44,071 bases of DNA from the NCBI GenBank assembly GCA_905221605.1, contig CAJNDS010000649.1, forward strand, positions 55,001-99,071, in the 5' to 3' direction. Below are positions 8,679-17,428 of the stretch, one piece after another. Positions within the stretch are counted from its first letter, which is position 1. Each line of letters begins with the position of its first letter. This DNA comes from Symbiodinium natans. Taxonomy: Eukaryota > Sar > Dinophyceae > Suessiales > Symbiodiniaceae. Made by a program: the position numbers and the translations under genes. The notes below the pieces were generated by a model that was not told the origin of the DNA, made no database searches, and saw nothing but the letters and a program-made list of their open reading frames with translations.

Positions 8679-8771
8679 GCTGAGTAGGTAAACCTAGAAT
8701 CTTTTGGGGTATATATCATCCGACCAGAATTGAAAGGTTGTTTTTTTTGGCCTAGGGTACTCAGCAACTAG
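8679..8771 (+). mobile_element. Introner-like element, GCTGAGTA family copy 1
   Basis: Begins GCTGAGTAGGT and ends GGTACTCAGCAACTAG; left GCTGAGTA is complementary to right TACTCAGC. Splicing as GC-AG (or GTAAAC donor 9 nt in) would join the flanks. Inner ATTGAAAGGTT...TTTTTTGGCC is shared with copies at 23281-23434 and 43121-43223. Confidence 0.6.
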
Positions 8772-8816
8772 GAAACCGCAATTCTCAAATCCGACGGCTG
8801 GAAAGCTTTAAGGCCT
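8772..8816 (+). CDS. Candidate exon after copy 1
   Basis: Phase 0-0, 15 codons ETAILKSDGWKALRP, left at GTAAACC. The acceptor AG is the end of the TIR element. Confidence 0.55.
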
Positions 8817-8862
8817 GTAAACCCTTAAGCCGTGGACCGCAATCATCTAGTGTTTCGTTGTT

Positions 8863-8968
8863 TAGGGTTTAGGGAGATTTAGGGTTTAGGGTTTAGGGTT
8901 TAGGGTTTAGGGTTTAGGGTTTAGGGTTTAGGGTTTAGGGTTTAGGGTTTAGGGTTTAGGGTTTAGGG
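8863..8968 (+). repeat. TTTAGGG array
   Basis: About 13 clean repeats flanked by two copies of TTTAGGGAGATTTAGGG. Confidence 0.92.
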
Positions 8969-9073
8969 AGATTTAGGGCTTAGGGGTTAGAGTGATAGGG
9001 TTCCTAAGTGCCAGCTCACAAGTGCACATGTCGTGCTGCGCCCAAGATAAGTTCGCTCCCCCGCGCGACGCAG

Positions 9074-9134
9074 GCTTAGGAACTCAAAGCCCCGAATTTA
9101 GAGAAAAAGACGCCCTTGAAGGGGCCAGTCATGG
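9074..9134 (+). CDS. Candidate exon
   Basis: GACGCAG acceptor, donor GTTTAGGG at 9135. Two leading nt, then LGTQSPEFREKDALEGASH. Confidence 0.45.
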
Positions 9135-9189
9135 GTTTAGGGTTTCGGGTGGTTTCATAGGGTTTATGGAGTTCATAGGGTTTAGGGTC

Positions 9190-9555
9190 TAATTATCGGC
9201 CATTAAGGGATGTCATGAGGGAGTGATGTTGAGGCTATGGGGATCCAGAAGGACTTGGCATAATTATCGTTGTTAGAAGGCTTGCGAGCGCAAAAGCTCA
9301 GGCGACCGAAAGAAGATGCAGGAGCAAGTGCCCTAAGGCCCTATAAACCCTGCACCCCAAACAACGAGGTTGCTAGGGCAAGAATGCTGAAGCTAAGCCC
9401 CGGCCCAAAGCCCCCAAGATCACGTCTGGTAGAGTTTTGGGTGTAAAGGTTCATGGGGTGTCAGGTGCATTTTGTTGAGGGAGTGGCTTATGCGGCTGTG
9501 TCCGTCTAGACCTTCTTTAAGTCCTGGAACTGCTGGTTGCAAGCAAGGATTCAAG
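9190..9555. other. Spacer, weak coding
   Basis: A block near 9278-9328 has a frame KACERKSSGDRKKMQEQ before GTGCCC but no decisive support. Rest unremarkable. Confidence 0.3.
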
Positions 9556-9559
9556 GGTC

Positions 9560-9670
9560 CCTAAACCCTAAACCCTAAACCGAAACCCTAAACCCTAAAC
9601 CCTAAACCCTAAATTACCCCAAACCCTAAACCCTAAACCCCTAAATTACCCCAAACCCTAAACCCTATAC
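9560..9670 (-). repeat. CCCTAAA array with CTAAATTACCCC interruptions
   Basis: Two copies of the interruption AAATTACCCCAAACCCT inside the array indicate local duplication. Confidence 0.9.
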
Positions 9671-9685
9671 CCCACACTAACTCAG

Positions 9686-9752
9686 GGGAGTGCTCAAAGC
9701 TCCGGATGCTAGGCACCCGGCTCGACAACGCAGACGTGGAGGACATCGCTGG
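9686..9752 (+). CDS. Candidate exon
   Basis: ACTCAG acceptor, donor GTGGGTTTAGG at 9753. Two leading nt, then ECSKLRMLGTRLDNADVEDI then AG. Lies exactly between C-array and the longest G-array. Confidence 0.55.
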
Positions 9753-9754
9753 GT

Positions 9755-10012
9755 GGGTTTAGGGTTTAGGGTTTAGGGTTTGGGTTTAGGGTTTAGGGTT
9801 TAGGGTTTAGGGTTTAGGGTTTAGGGTTTAGGGTTTAGGGTTTAGGGTTTAGGGTTTAGGGTTTAGGGTTTAGGTTTAAGGGTTTAGGGTTTAGGGTTTA
9901 GGGTTTAGGGTTTAGGGTTTAGGGTTTAGGGTTTAGGGTTTAGGGTTTAGGGTTTAGGGTTTAGGGTTTAGGGTTTAGGGTTTAGGGTTTAGGGTTTAGG
10001 GTTTAGGGTGGT
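9755..10012 (+). repeat. Longest TTTAGGG array in the window
   Basis: About 258 nt, some 36 repeats, with single-base slips at 9780 and 9873. Immediately follows an exon end. Confidence 0.95.
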
Positions 10013-10060
10013 TTTGTGCTGTCATCCTCAAGCCCAAACCCCCAAAGCTCTAAAGCCCTC

Positions 10061-10150
10061 CCTGGGACTCGATTTACCTGCAGTTTAGTAGTAACTACCC
10101 TTAATGAGTAGGTATAACCCCTGAAAACTGTAGGTAAAGAGGGTCCCAGG
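10061..10150. mobile_element. TIR element, CCTGGGAC ends
   Basis: CCTGGGACTC...TTTACCTGCAGTTT is matched by AAACTGTAGGTAAA...GGGTCCCAGG, 90 nt in all. Related to 5734-5794. Confidence 0.6.
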
Positions 10151-10327
10151 TAGAGTCAAACCCTACAAACCAGGGTTTCGGGTTTGGGGCTTAGGGATGT
10201 TTAGGGTGTATATAGGGTTCAGGGTTCATCCCAAAAGCTCCAAGTCTTGAAGCTTACGGCCTGAGTTCATTCAGCTGCCTTCACTGACGGGAATATTCAA
10301 AGCCCAAGGACTCCACAATTCTCGAAC

Positions 10328-10475
10328 CAAGCCTTCACGCCTCATCCCATACATCCCATACCCTAAACCCCTTGTGGGCTTAGAGCTTATAAGGTTTCCT
10401 TCGCTCATATCCTGCATCCCATACCTAAACCCCAAGCCTTCACCCCTCATCCCATACATCCCATACCCTAAACCT
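10328..10475. repeat. Imperfect duplication
   Basis: AAGCCTTCACGCCTCATCCC and following ATACATCCCATACCCTAAACC occur at 10331 and again at 10436, separated by about 60 nt. Confidence 0.75.
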
Positions 10476-10543
10476 CGGGGTTCAAAGGTCTAGGTTTAGG
10501 GTTTCGAGCTTATAAGGTTCTCTTAACCCACATCGTGCGCAAG

Positions 10544-10634
10544 CCAGTACCTTTCGCATCTTTCCCCGACCAAGCGCCAAAGCTCGGGCGCCCAGACTGT
10601 CAACTTCGTGTGTTCCGTGTGACGGAGTTCCCTG
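10544..10634 (+). CDS. Candidate exon before a TIR intron
   Basis: Frame reads PVPFASFPDQAPKLGRPDCQ then LRVFRVTEFP, phase 1 end at the GT of a 225-nt TIR element; frame resumes in phase at 10860. The start could be further left (10517 is also in frame). Confidence 0.55.
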
Positions 10635-10859
10635 GTAGCCCAGTAGCTGGGTTTTGGAGTACTGTACTTTAATACTTTTTTTGGTTCTGGGTTCCTATTA
10701 TGGCTACTTATACCTAAAAAGTATATACTTTTTTTCCAGGGTCTACTCCAAAGGTAGGGTAGTACCCTGTACCCTGTGTTGGTTCCTTGGTTTCCTTATA
10801 AAGTAGCCAACCCCCAAAAATGGGTGCCCTTATTTAGCGTATGGTTACTGGGCTAGCAG
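10635..10859 (+). mobile_element. Introner-like TIR element, GTAGCCCAGTA family
   Basis: CCCTGGTAGCCCAGTA at the left is matched by TTACTGGGCTAGCAGGG at the right. The element starts GTAGCC and ends GCTAG or GCTAGCAG, both acceptors keeping frame. Degenerate internal homology (CTTATCAAGTAGCCAACC) recurs at 15535-15590. Confidence 0.65.
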
Positions 10860-10895
10860 GGGTCAGAGTTCACCCCAAACGCCTTGAAGTTGAGG
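10860..10895 (+). CDS. Candidate exon after the TIR intron
   Basis: Completes the codon from 10634, then VRVHPKRLEVE; donor GTTTTT at 10896. Phase 1 end. Confidence 0.45.
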
Positions 10896-10899
10896 GTTT

Positions 10900-11570
10900 T
10901 TTTTAACCCTGCGAGCTTAAGGTTGAAAACTTAGGGTTTAGCGGGCTGAACTTCTTAAGGTTGAGGGTTTGGGGGGTTTAGGCTTCGAGTTTCTGGGCCG
11001 CCGCGCTGTAGCTGATTGAGCTTCTTGGCTTCCTTGCTTTAAGGCTTGGTGTTTATGCTTTGTATGCTCCGGTTCTGGGAGACATGAGCGAAGGCCTTAA
11101 GCTCTCACGAAACCCTGAAAGCCGTACCTAGAACAACCCCAATGCTGAACAGCAAGAACAGATATCAGAGGGTTTAAGGTTTATTCGGGTTTAGTTTAGG
11201 GCTCAAGGTGTTTGTTGGGCTTTGCTTGGCTTGGTTTAGGGTGTGGCTGTTGCTTGCAGCAAGCTAGCATACCCTACGAAACCCTAAGAAATTTCGAAGC
11301 CCTGAACCCAAAGTCCAGGCCCCATACATCCTAACCTCCGAACACTATAAACCTAAGGCACGAAAGGCAAACCTCGACGCGCCGGGAATATGAAACTCTC
11401 ATACAGGTTTTCGGAGTTGAGGGTTTTGTTTTTTGGATTTAGGGCTTTCGGGGTTTAGGGCACTTTTGGGTTTTGGGTTTTTTGAGTTTAGGGTTTTTTG
11501 GGTTAAGGCATTTAGGGGTTTCGGGAATTTCGGGCTTGCGGCCAGGGCTTAGAAGGCTTTAGGGGCTCTG
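10900..11570. other. Spacer with decayed telomeric motifs
   Basis: No convincing exon; many TTTAGGG/CCCTAAA relics and T/G-rich variants at 11400-11530. Confidence 0.6.
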
Positions 11571-11582
11571 GTGGGGAACTAG

Positions 11583-11613
11583 TTTCGACACGGCTCTGCA
11601 GATCCTGGCGTCC
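11583..11613 (+). CDS. Weak exon candidate
   Basis: After AACTAG the frame FDTALQILASD runs to GCCTAA (GC donor or stop). Helical composition only. Confidence 0.3.
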
Positions 11614-11715
11614 GATGCCTAAAACTCCAAATTGGAGAAACAACCTAAACCCTGAGCCCTTAACCCTACTAAGCCCGAACCGAACCTAAACCCCCCCAAA
11701 AATGGTTGCCGCAAG

Positions 11716-11752
11716 GACCTGAGACCTGTACTGCACAAAAAGTGTTTGGGCA
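11716..11752 (+). CDS. Weak exon candidate
   Basis: GCCGCAAG acceptor, donor GTTTAGGG at 11753. DLRPVLHKKCLG (phase 0) or GPETCTAQKVFG. Confidence 0.35.
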
Positions 11753-11872
11753 GTTTAGGGTTTAGGGAATTGAGGACCTGGACCTTGAGCGGTGCATCCC
11801 AACGCCAAAACCCATGACCTCTCCCCGCATCCAGTCGAGCATAGTTCTAGTACGTTCTATGCTATGAACCCT

Positions 11873-12048
11873 GAACCCCAAACTCCAAACCCCAAACCCC
11901 AAACACCAAACCCCAAACCCCAAACCCCAAACCCCAAACCCCAAACCCCAAACCCTAAACCCTAAACCCTAAACTCTAAACCCTAAACCCTAAACCCTAA
12001 ACCCTAAACCCTAAACCCTAAACCCTAAACCCTAAACCCTAAACCCTA
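11873..12048 (-). repeat. CCCCAAA then CCCTAAA array
   Basis: Two homogenised blocks: CCCCAAA variant to about 11950, canonical CCCTAAA after. Sharp switch between variants. Confidence 0.93.
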
Positions 12049-12247
12049 TCTATTATAGTTGTGTTTGGTCGTATAATATAGTGCAATGCGGTACATCTTG
12101 GCCTAAACCCTAGCACCTCAAACCTGAAAGGCGCCCAAAAACTCGAAACCCTTGGCCGGACCCCCCCCCCCCCCCATACACGAAAGGTTCAGGGTTTAGG
12201 GTTTTGGGGCTTAGGGTTTGGGATTTAGGGTTAGGTTTCTGGTTTAG

Positions 12248-12328
12248 GGATGTGCTCATTAGGCGGAGGGATAAGAACCAGGCGGATGTGCTGCCGTTCT
12301 CGCAGCCGCGCCCCACTCGGCTTTTATC
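12248..12328 (+). CDS. Candidate exon
   Basis: Acceptor inside TTTAG, donor GTGTTTAGGG at 12329. One leading nt, then DVLIRRRDKNQADVLPFSQP then RPTRLL. Phase 2 end. The minus-strand ORF here is a shadow. Confidence 0.5.
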
Positions 12329-12422
12329 GTGTTTAGGGTTCCGGGTGCAGAGTAGCCCTAAACCCTAAACCCTAATCGGGCCGAGTGGACGAGGGGTTTT
12401 GAATCGAAGGTATCGGCGCTAG

Positions 12423-12491
12423 GGATCGGCTTACGACATGAGGCTTTTCATGGGACCGTTTGCCCGAAGGCTTGTACCTCTTGATTCGAGG
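12423..12491 (+). CDS. Candidate exon
   Basis: GGCGCTAG acceptor, donor GTTTGGGG at 12492; phase 0-0: GSAYDMRLFMGPFARRLVPL then DSR. Phase does not match 12328, so a piece may be missing. Confidence 0.4.
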
Positions 12492-12556
12492 GTTTGGGGC
12501 TTCGGGCTTAGGGTTTAGCGTTTAGGGTTTAGGGCTCGGGGTTTAGGGTTTCCAGG

Positions 12557-12658
12557 TGGGGACCAGCCTAGTTACAAGTAGAGTTAGAAGACCCTGAACT
12601 GGGTTATAAGGATCCCTGAATTACAGTTAGTATAGTAAGGGGGCCGGCCGCTCCTTGA
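12557..12658. mobile_element. GGGGCCCC-family element, diverged
   Basis: The right part TTACAGTTAGTATAGTAAGG and the end CCGCTCCTTG match the family at 29315-29439. Left end diverged. Confidence 0.5.
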
Positions 12659-12739
12659 CACCTGCGCACCCCAAGCGCAAGTGGTTGAGCATACGCTCTA
12701 ACTCCCATAGAACTCTAGAAGGGGGAGGGCAGGGTTCAG

Positions 12740-12777
12740 AGCCCGCTCCTTTTTGCTGAATGGGGCGAGAGGGGAAG
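12740..12777 (+). CDS. Candidate exon
   Basis: GGTTCAG acceptor, GTGGGG donor: SPLLFAEWGERG plus part of a codon. Phase 0 start matches 12491. Confidence 0.35.
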
Positions 12778-12848
12778 GTGGGGAGCTTCACCGTTGGATA
12801 CGCTGCGGAAAGCATGACAAGCCCTGAACACTGAGAAAGTTGTCCAAG

Positions 12849-12897
12849 ATGCAAGAAATCACGGGAAGGGGCAACGCGCCAACCTACGATTCTGTTG
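12849..12897 (+). CDS. Candidate exon
   Basis: GTCCAAG acceptor, GTAGCA donor. MQEITGRGNAPTYDSV; a second frame is open. A 96-codon minus-strand frame spans 12627-12917 and is the competing reading. Confidence 0.38.
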
Positions 12898-12904
12898 GTA
12901 GCAC

Positions 12905-13069
12905 AGGTGGGAAGCAATGGGTGTGAGGGCTTGGGGTGTTAAGGGAGCTTCTAGGGGGTTGGGTTTAGGGTTTGGGGTTTTTGGGCTTTATAGGGGTTTA
13001 GGGTTTGAAGGCAGTTTGCGGCCAGAGAAGCCACTAAAGAGACGCTCCCTGATACACCCAAGAGGGACC
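12905..13069. other. Decayed repeat and possible small exon
   Basis: G-type repeats, then a block at about 13030-13065 (EATKETLPDTPK) with no clear donor before the TA tract. Confidence 0.3.
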
Positions 13070-13101
13070 ATATATATATATATATATATATATATATGGT
13101 A

Positions 13102-13195
13102 CCCCCCCCCCCCCCCCCAGTGACCTACCCTTTTTCGCCTTGTCTCAAGTCCCCCCCCCCCCCAGTGACCTACCCTTTTTCGCCTTGTCTCAAGT
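13102..13195. repeat. Tandem duplication
   Basis: Poly-C plus CAGTGACCTACCCTTTTTCG and CCTTGTCTCAAGT occurs twice (13102-13150, 13151-13195). Confidence 0.9.
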
Positions 13196-13291
13196 CACCC
13201 AGCTGCACTGCAAGCAAACTCGGTGTGCAATATAGCGTATTTCCTAGGGCGTAGACTAAAATACAACTAAAATCGCATACACGGGACAGTA

Positions 13292-13598
13292 GAAAAACCA
13301 AAAAAACCAAAACCAAAAAAAACCAAAAAACCAAAACCAAAAAAACCAAAAAAACCAAAACCAAAAAAACCAAAAAAACCAAAACCAAAAAAACCAAAAA
13401 TACCAAAAAAACCAATTTTCCGGGACTCTCAGGAAATCCCTATGAGGCTTCTCCAAGAGTCCCGGAAAATTGTTTTTTTTGGTATTTTTGGTTTTTTTGG
13501 TTTTGTTTTTTTTTGGTTTTTTTGGTTTTGGTATTTTTGGTTTTTTTGGTTTTGGTATTTTTGTTTTTTTTGGTTTTGGTATTTTGGCTTTTTGGTTC
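13292..13598. repeat. Large hairpin of CCAAAA/TTTTGG with a unique-sequence stem
   Basis: Arms of CCAAAA-type repeats (13292-13412) and TTTTGG-type repeats (13473-13597) flank a perfect-looking inner stem: CAATTTTCCGGGACTCT at 13413-13429 and AGAGTCCCGGAAAATTG at 13456-13472. Phe/Lys-rich ORFs here are low-complexity artefacts. Confidence 0.85.
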
Positions 13599-13624
13599 GC
13601 CTTCACGGTCACGAGGCAACAACT

Positions 13625-14310
13625 ACGCATTTTTAAGTGTGCTTATGCTAATTGTGCTTTTCAGAAATAGTATACAAGTGGTCTTTCTAGTGCTTCAGAG
13701 CGTTATTATGTAAGTAGAGCCGCTAGTGTTTAGTGCATCTTTTGGTTGTACTCAAGTGTAGTAGACCTTATTCAGCCATTACTTGGTGCTCTGGTAGCTC
13801 AATTCGCATGGATAATATTTGCCTGGTAAATGCGATTAATTATCTAGAAGCAGCATTTGCAATACTTGTCTTGAGAAAAAGCATTTATTGCTTAGACTTG
13901 TTTGCTTAAAAAGTGACTCCTACTCGTCCAGGAATACCCCAAAACCCTATAATCCAAACTTTACCAGAGATTCTCCTGAAAAGCTTGCGCTTTTGGATGT
14001 TTTTATGTATTTGTGAATTTGCTTGTGTATGGCCTTCACTAAGTACTTTTCTAGGATTCTTGTGCATTTTTTAAGCCTGATTGTGCAAGTTGCGTTTTTC
14101 AAGCATAGTATATATGTGGTCTTTATTGAATACTTCAGACATCTTTGTTTCATCGTTATGTAAGTAGAACCGCTTCTATTTCCATTATTGTGCATTTTTA
14201 AGCTTGCTCATGCAAATTGTGCTTTTCAGACATAGTATATAAGTGGTCTTTAGTGAATACTTCAGCAATCTTTGTCTCATTGTTATGTAGGTAGAACCGT
14301 TTTCATTTCC
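13625..14310. repeat. AT-rich degenerate repeat A (three copies)
   Basis: Copies start near 13627, 14061 and 14189; shared blocks include CATTTTTAAG, TTTTCA then ATAGTATA, GTGGTCTTT, and TTATGTAAGTAGA. The last two are spaced 128 nt. Confidence 0.8.
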
Positions 14311-14317
14311 GCAAGTG

Positions 14318-15060
14318 TTTATTTCGTATTTGGTTGAGTATGGTCCTTTAAATAGTATTCACTTGAGTCAAATTGGGCTATTTGCCTAAGAATTCCTCTA
14401 GTAGTTAAATTCGCATAGAATGAATACTTCAAAAAAGTTGTTTCATGAACATGTAAACATAAGGTGTTTCATTTGACTTTGCAGATAGTACTTCAATAAC
14501 AATTTGCCTGGTATAAACACAACTGTTTCAATGCATTAGTTGCTCAACAAAGCACTATTTGCCCTTTAAACCACACTTTGCCATATTTTGGTTGAATATG
14601 GTGCTTCTTTCGTATTTTGGTTGAGTATGGTCCTTTAAATGGTATTCACTTGAGTCAAATTGGGCTATTTGCTTAATAATTACTCTAGTAGCTAAATTCG
14701 CATAAAAATGATTATCTCCAAAATAAAAACGATTCATGAATATGTAAACATAAGGTATTTCAGTGGGCTTTTCAGAGAGCATACTTTGCCTAGTACAAAC
14801 ACAATTGCATAAATACAGTATTTGCACTTTAAACGCACACTTTGCCATTTTTTGGTTGAGAATGGTGTTTATATCGTATCTTGGTTGAGTATGCTCCTTT
14901 AAATAGTATTCGCTTGAGTCAAATTGGGCTCTTTGCTTAATAATTTCTCTAGTAGCTAAATTCGCATAGAACCAAGAAAAATGTTTCACTATTTGATTAA
15001 TACTTTGCCTCGTACAAACACAATTGTATAAATAAATTAGTTGCTCAACAAAACATTAAT
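14318..15060. repeat. AT-rich degenerate repeat B (three copies)
   Basis: Copies start near 14321, 14609 and 14872 (about 263-288 nt apart); each has TTGGTTGAGTATG, CCTTTAAAT, GAGTCAAATTGGGCT and CTAAATTCGCATA. The 144-codon minus-strand ORF over it is probably a repeat artefact. Confidence 0.8.
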
Positions 15061-15334
15061 TGCCCTTGAAACGCACAATTTGCATAGAAAAAACACTGAT
15101 CTAAACATCTAAAAACAGCATTGTCCGCTTCAGATTCAAAATGTAGATTCTTTCAATGCTGGCTTATCGGGGTCTGTGAGGTGGGTGTCCCAGTAACTGT
15201 CCTTCATTACCCGGTGATTAACTACGCGACTTTTGGGCCTTCTTTGTTGTTTTTTGTTAAAAAGGCCTAAAAAGGCCTAAAAAGGGTAGGTCGCTGGGGG
15301 GGGGGGTAGCATATATATATATATATATATTTCT

Positions 15335-15590
15335 AGGGTGACGCTGAGGTAAGGGGCGTACTCTGCTTGTACTCAAATCACCGCCGTATGACCGTAAACA
15401 ACCTGAAACCCTAAACCCTAAACCCTCAACCTCAAACCCTCCTTTACAGCCGGAGGGGGGGGAGCATCTGTAAGCCTCAGACCTCAACCCTGAACTCAGA
15501 AGCCCGGAACCCTTAGCCCCAAACTTGGTAGCCCAGGGCTATCCTGTTTTGGGTTCATGGCTCCCTTATCAAGTAGCCAACCAAGTTTAG
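15335..15590. other. Spacer
   Basis: Short C-array 15408-15430. 15535-15590 resembles the inside and right end of the GTAGCCC introner (10635-10859). A possible micro-exon at 15455-15471 is not called. Confidence 0.4.
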
Positions 15591-15820
15591 GGTTTAGGGT
15601 TTAGGGTTTAGGGTTCAGGGTTCAGGGTTTAGGGTTTAGGGTTCAGGGTTTAGGGTTTAGGGTTTATCAGAATAGGGTTACCGGGTTATCGCCTCTGCCA
15701 GGCCCAAAGCCCTAAACCCTAAACCCTAAGCCTTAAGCCCTAAAACCCTGAACCCTAAGCCCTAAACCCTAAACCTTAAACCCTAAACCCTAAACCCTAG
15801 CCCTAAACCCTAAACCCTTG
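15586..15820. repeat. G-array then C-array, facing each other
   Basis: G-strand repeats 15586-15665 (TTTAGGG/TTCAGGG mix), then C-strand repeats 15705-15820. An intron-sized hairpin with a 40-nt loop. Confidence 0.9.
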
Positions 15821-15829
15821 AAGTCCAAG

Positions 15830-15925
15830 GCCGGAGAACCGAAGCTCTCCTCAGCCAGTGCCGCATCTGCCGCGCGAGGCGCGCAGCTTTTTCTGCCTAA
15901 GCCCCGGACCTCCCTGGACCTTAGG
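15830..15925 (+). CDS. Candidate exon (Ala/Ser-rich)
   Basis: GTCCAAG acceptor 12 nt after the C-array; donor GTTTAGGG at 15926. 32 codons, phase 0-0: AGEPKLSSASAASAARGAQL then FLPKPRTSLDL. A model example of the exon-between-arrays layout. Confidence 0.65.
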
Positions 15926-16012
15926 GTTTAGGGTTTAGGGTTTAGGGTTTAGGGTTTAGGGTTTAGGGTTTAGGGTTTAGGGTTTAGGGTTTAGGGTTTA
16001 GGGTTTAGGGAG
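15923..16012 (+). repeat. TTTAGGG array
   Basis: Twelve to thirteen clean repeats, first GT usable as the donor of the preceding exon; decays to TTGAGGG by 16090. Confidence 0.93.
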
Positions 16013-16145
16013 AGGGTTTAGGGTCTAGGGTTTGGGTTTAGGGTCTAGGGTTGGGGTTAAGGGTTGAAGGTTGAGGGTTGAGGGTTGAGGGTGTACGGCT
16101 TAGAGGGAGGGATCCTGACTTCTAAGTGGAGGTGTCAGGGGACAG

Positions 16146-16179
16146 GGTTATGAGTAAGATAGCTGCGGCGTTTAGTATG
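16146..16179 (+). CDS. Weak exon candidate
   Basis: GGACAG acceptor, consensus-like donor GTAAGA: VMSKIAAAFSM. Phase does not match 15925. Confidence 0.3.
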
Positions 16180-16363
16180 GTAAGAAGGCCACGTAAGGTT
16201 AGAACGAATGCCCTGTCTGATCTGTAAACTCCAGACCCTAAGCCCCATACTCTTAAACCCTAAACTCTTAAACCCCAAACCCTTTAAACCCAAAACCCTT
16301 AAAATCCCTAAACTCTAAACCCCAACGCCCAAACCCTCCGGGTACTGCTCGGGAGGATGTTCC

Positions 16364-16463
16364 CCTAAACCCTAAACCCCCCTAAACCCTAAACCCTAAA
16401 CCCTAAACCCTAAACCCTAAACCCTAAACCCTAAACCCTAAACCCTAAACCCTAAACCCTAAA
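16364..16463 (-). repeat. CCCTAAA array
   Basis: About 13 repeats. 16465-16900 beyond it is decayed repeat with T/G-rich stretches and no coding. Confidence 0.93.
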
Positions 16464-17011
16464 GGGCTTTAGGCTTGGGTGACTTCAGCCCTGAACCCGA
16501 AGCCCGATGCTCTTTTCATTTCCCGGAATCCTAGGCCCTAAACTCTACAAACCCTATAAACCCCGTGCACCCTACAACCCCAAACCCCATCAACCCCAAA
16601 CCCTAAACTTGTCTTTCTAAACCCTAAGCCCGGAATCCTAACTTGAACATATGTGTAACTCGGCCCCGTTCAACCGTTCGGTTCCCCCTCTCCGGGATTT
16701 TCGGTTGTTTTTTGTTTTTCTTTTTTCCGGCTTGGGGGGTAGGGTTTTGGCTTTTGGGTTTTAGGTGATTAGGGGTTTAGGTCTCGAGGGGTTTTAGTGG
16801 TCTAGGTTTTGGGGATTAGTGTTTCATTTGTTTTTTCGGTTTTGGGGTTTTGGGTTGATTTAGGGATTTAGGGCTTTCGAGTAGCCGACACCCTAAACCC
16901 TAAACCCCAAGCCCTAACCCCAACAATTTTCCCGACGATTCTTGGGTACATGTTTGGGAGATTTGGGTGAACACGGTGACGTTTGTCATAGCACTTTGAG
17001 GGTTCCCCCAG

Positions 17012-17046
17012 ATCATGGAACAGGGAGTCAACCGCTTATATATAGG
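17012..17046 (+). CDS. Weak exon candidate
   Basis: CCCCCAG acceptor, donor GTTTAGGC at 17047: IMEQGVNRLYI. Confidence 0.35.
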
Positions 17047-17145
17047 GTTTAGGCTTAGGGTTTAGGGTTCAGGGTTTAGGGTTTGGGGTTTAGGGTTTAG
17101 GATTTAGGGTTTAGGGTTTAGGTTTAGGGTTTAGGGTTTAGGGTG
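17044..17145 (+). repeat. TTTAGGG array with variants
   Basis: Mix of TTTAGGG, TTCAGGG, TTTGGGG. Confidence 0.9.
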
Positions 17146-17164
17146 GTTTAGAGAACTGTTGTAG

Positions 17165-17249
17165 GTGGCTGAGCAGCTCAACCTCTCGGGCGCTGCGCTC
17201 AGCATGCGTGCGCAGGTTGCTGTGGAACCCCAGGGTTTCGACCAAACAG
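17165..17249 (+). CDS. Candidate exon
   Basis: TTGTAG acceptor, donor GTTTAGGG at 17250. 28 codons plus one nt: VAEQLNLSGAALSMRAQVAV then EPQGFDQT. Lies between two G-arrays; strong composition. Confidence 0.65.
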
Positions 17250-17428
17250 GTTTAGGGTTTAGGGTTTAGGGTTTAGGGTTTAGGGTTTAGGGTTTAGGGT
17301 TTAGGGTTTAGGGTTTAGGGTTTTTGCCGTCATTGATTAATTTAAAAGATGTCAGATACACTGACATAGGGTTTAGGGTTTAGGGTTTAGGGTTTAGGGT
17401 TTAGGGTTTAGGGTTTAGGGTTTAGGGC
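17249..17428 (+). repeat. Two TTTAGGG arrays
   Basis: 17250-17322 and 17366-17428, separated by 43 nt of unique sequence. Confidence 0.93.

Larger units (their letters stand above)
13070..15331. mobile_element. 2.3 kb element with simple-sequence inverted ends
   Basis: Left: TA tract 13070-13098, GGTA, poly-C, CAGTGACCTACCCTTTTT. Right, inverted: AAAAAGGGTAGGTCGCTG at 15279-15296, poly-G, GTAGC, AT tract to 15331. The inside is AT-rich, unlike its surroundings. No transposase is visible. Non-autonomous transposon or structured insertion. Confidence 0.6.

Noticed and set aside
9560-10012. CRISPR-like array
   Set aside because: Units are 7 nt with no spacers; eukaryotic telomeric repeat.
12627-12917. 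96-codon minus-strand ORF
   Set aside because: Every other candidate is on +, and two + exons with AG/GT context overlap it. Kept only as an alternative in the 12849 entry.
13170-13713. Phe/Leu/Val-rich and Lys-rich ORFs resembling membrane or basic proteins
   Set aside because: They translate the CCAAAA/TTTTGG hairpin arms.
14555-14989. 144-codon minus-strand ORF
   Set aside because: Lies across AT-rich repeat B and repeats its own peptide (FYANLATR.IIKQ) with the DNA repeat; no splice or start context.
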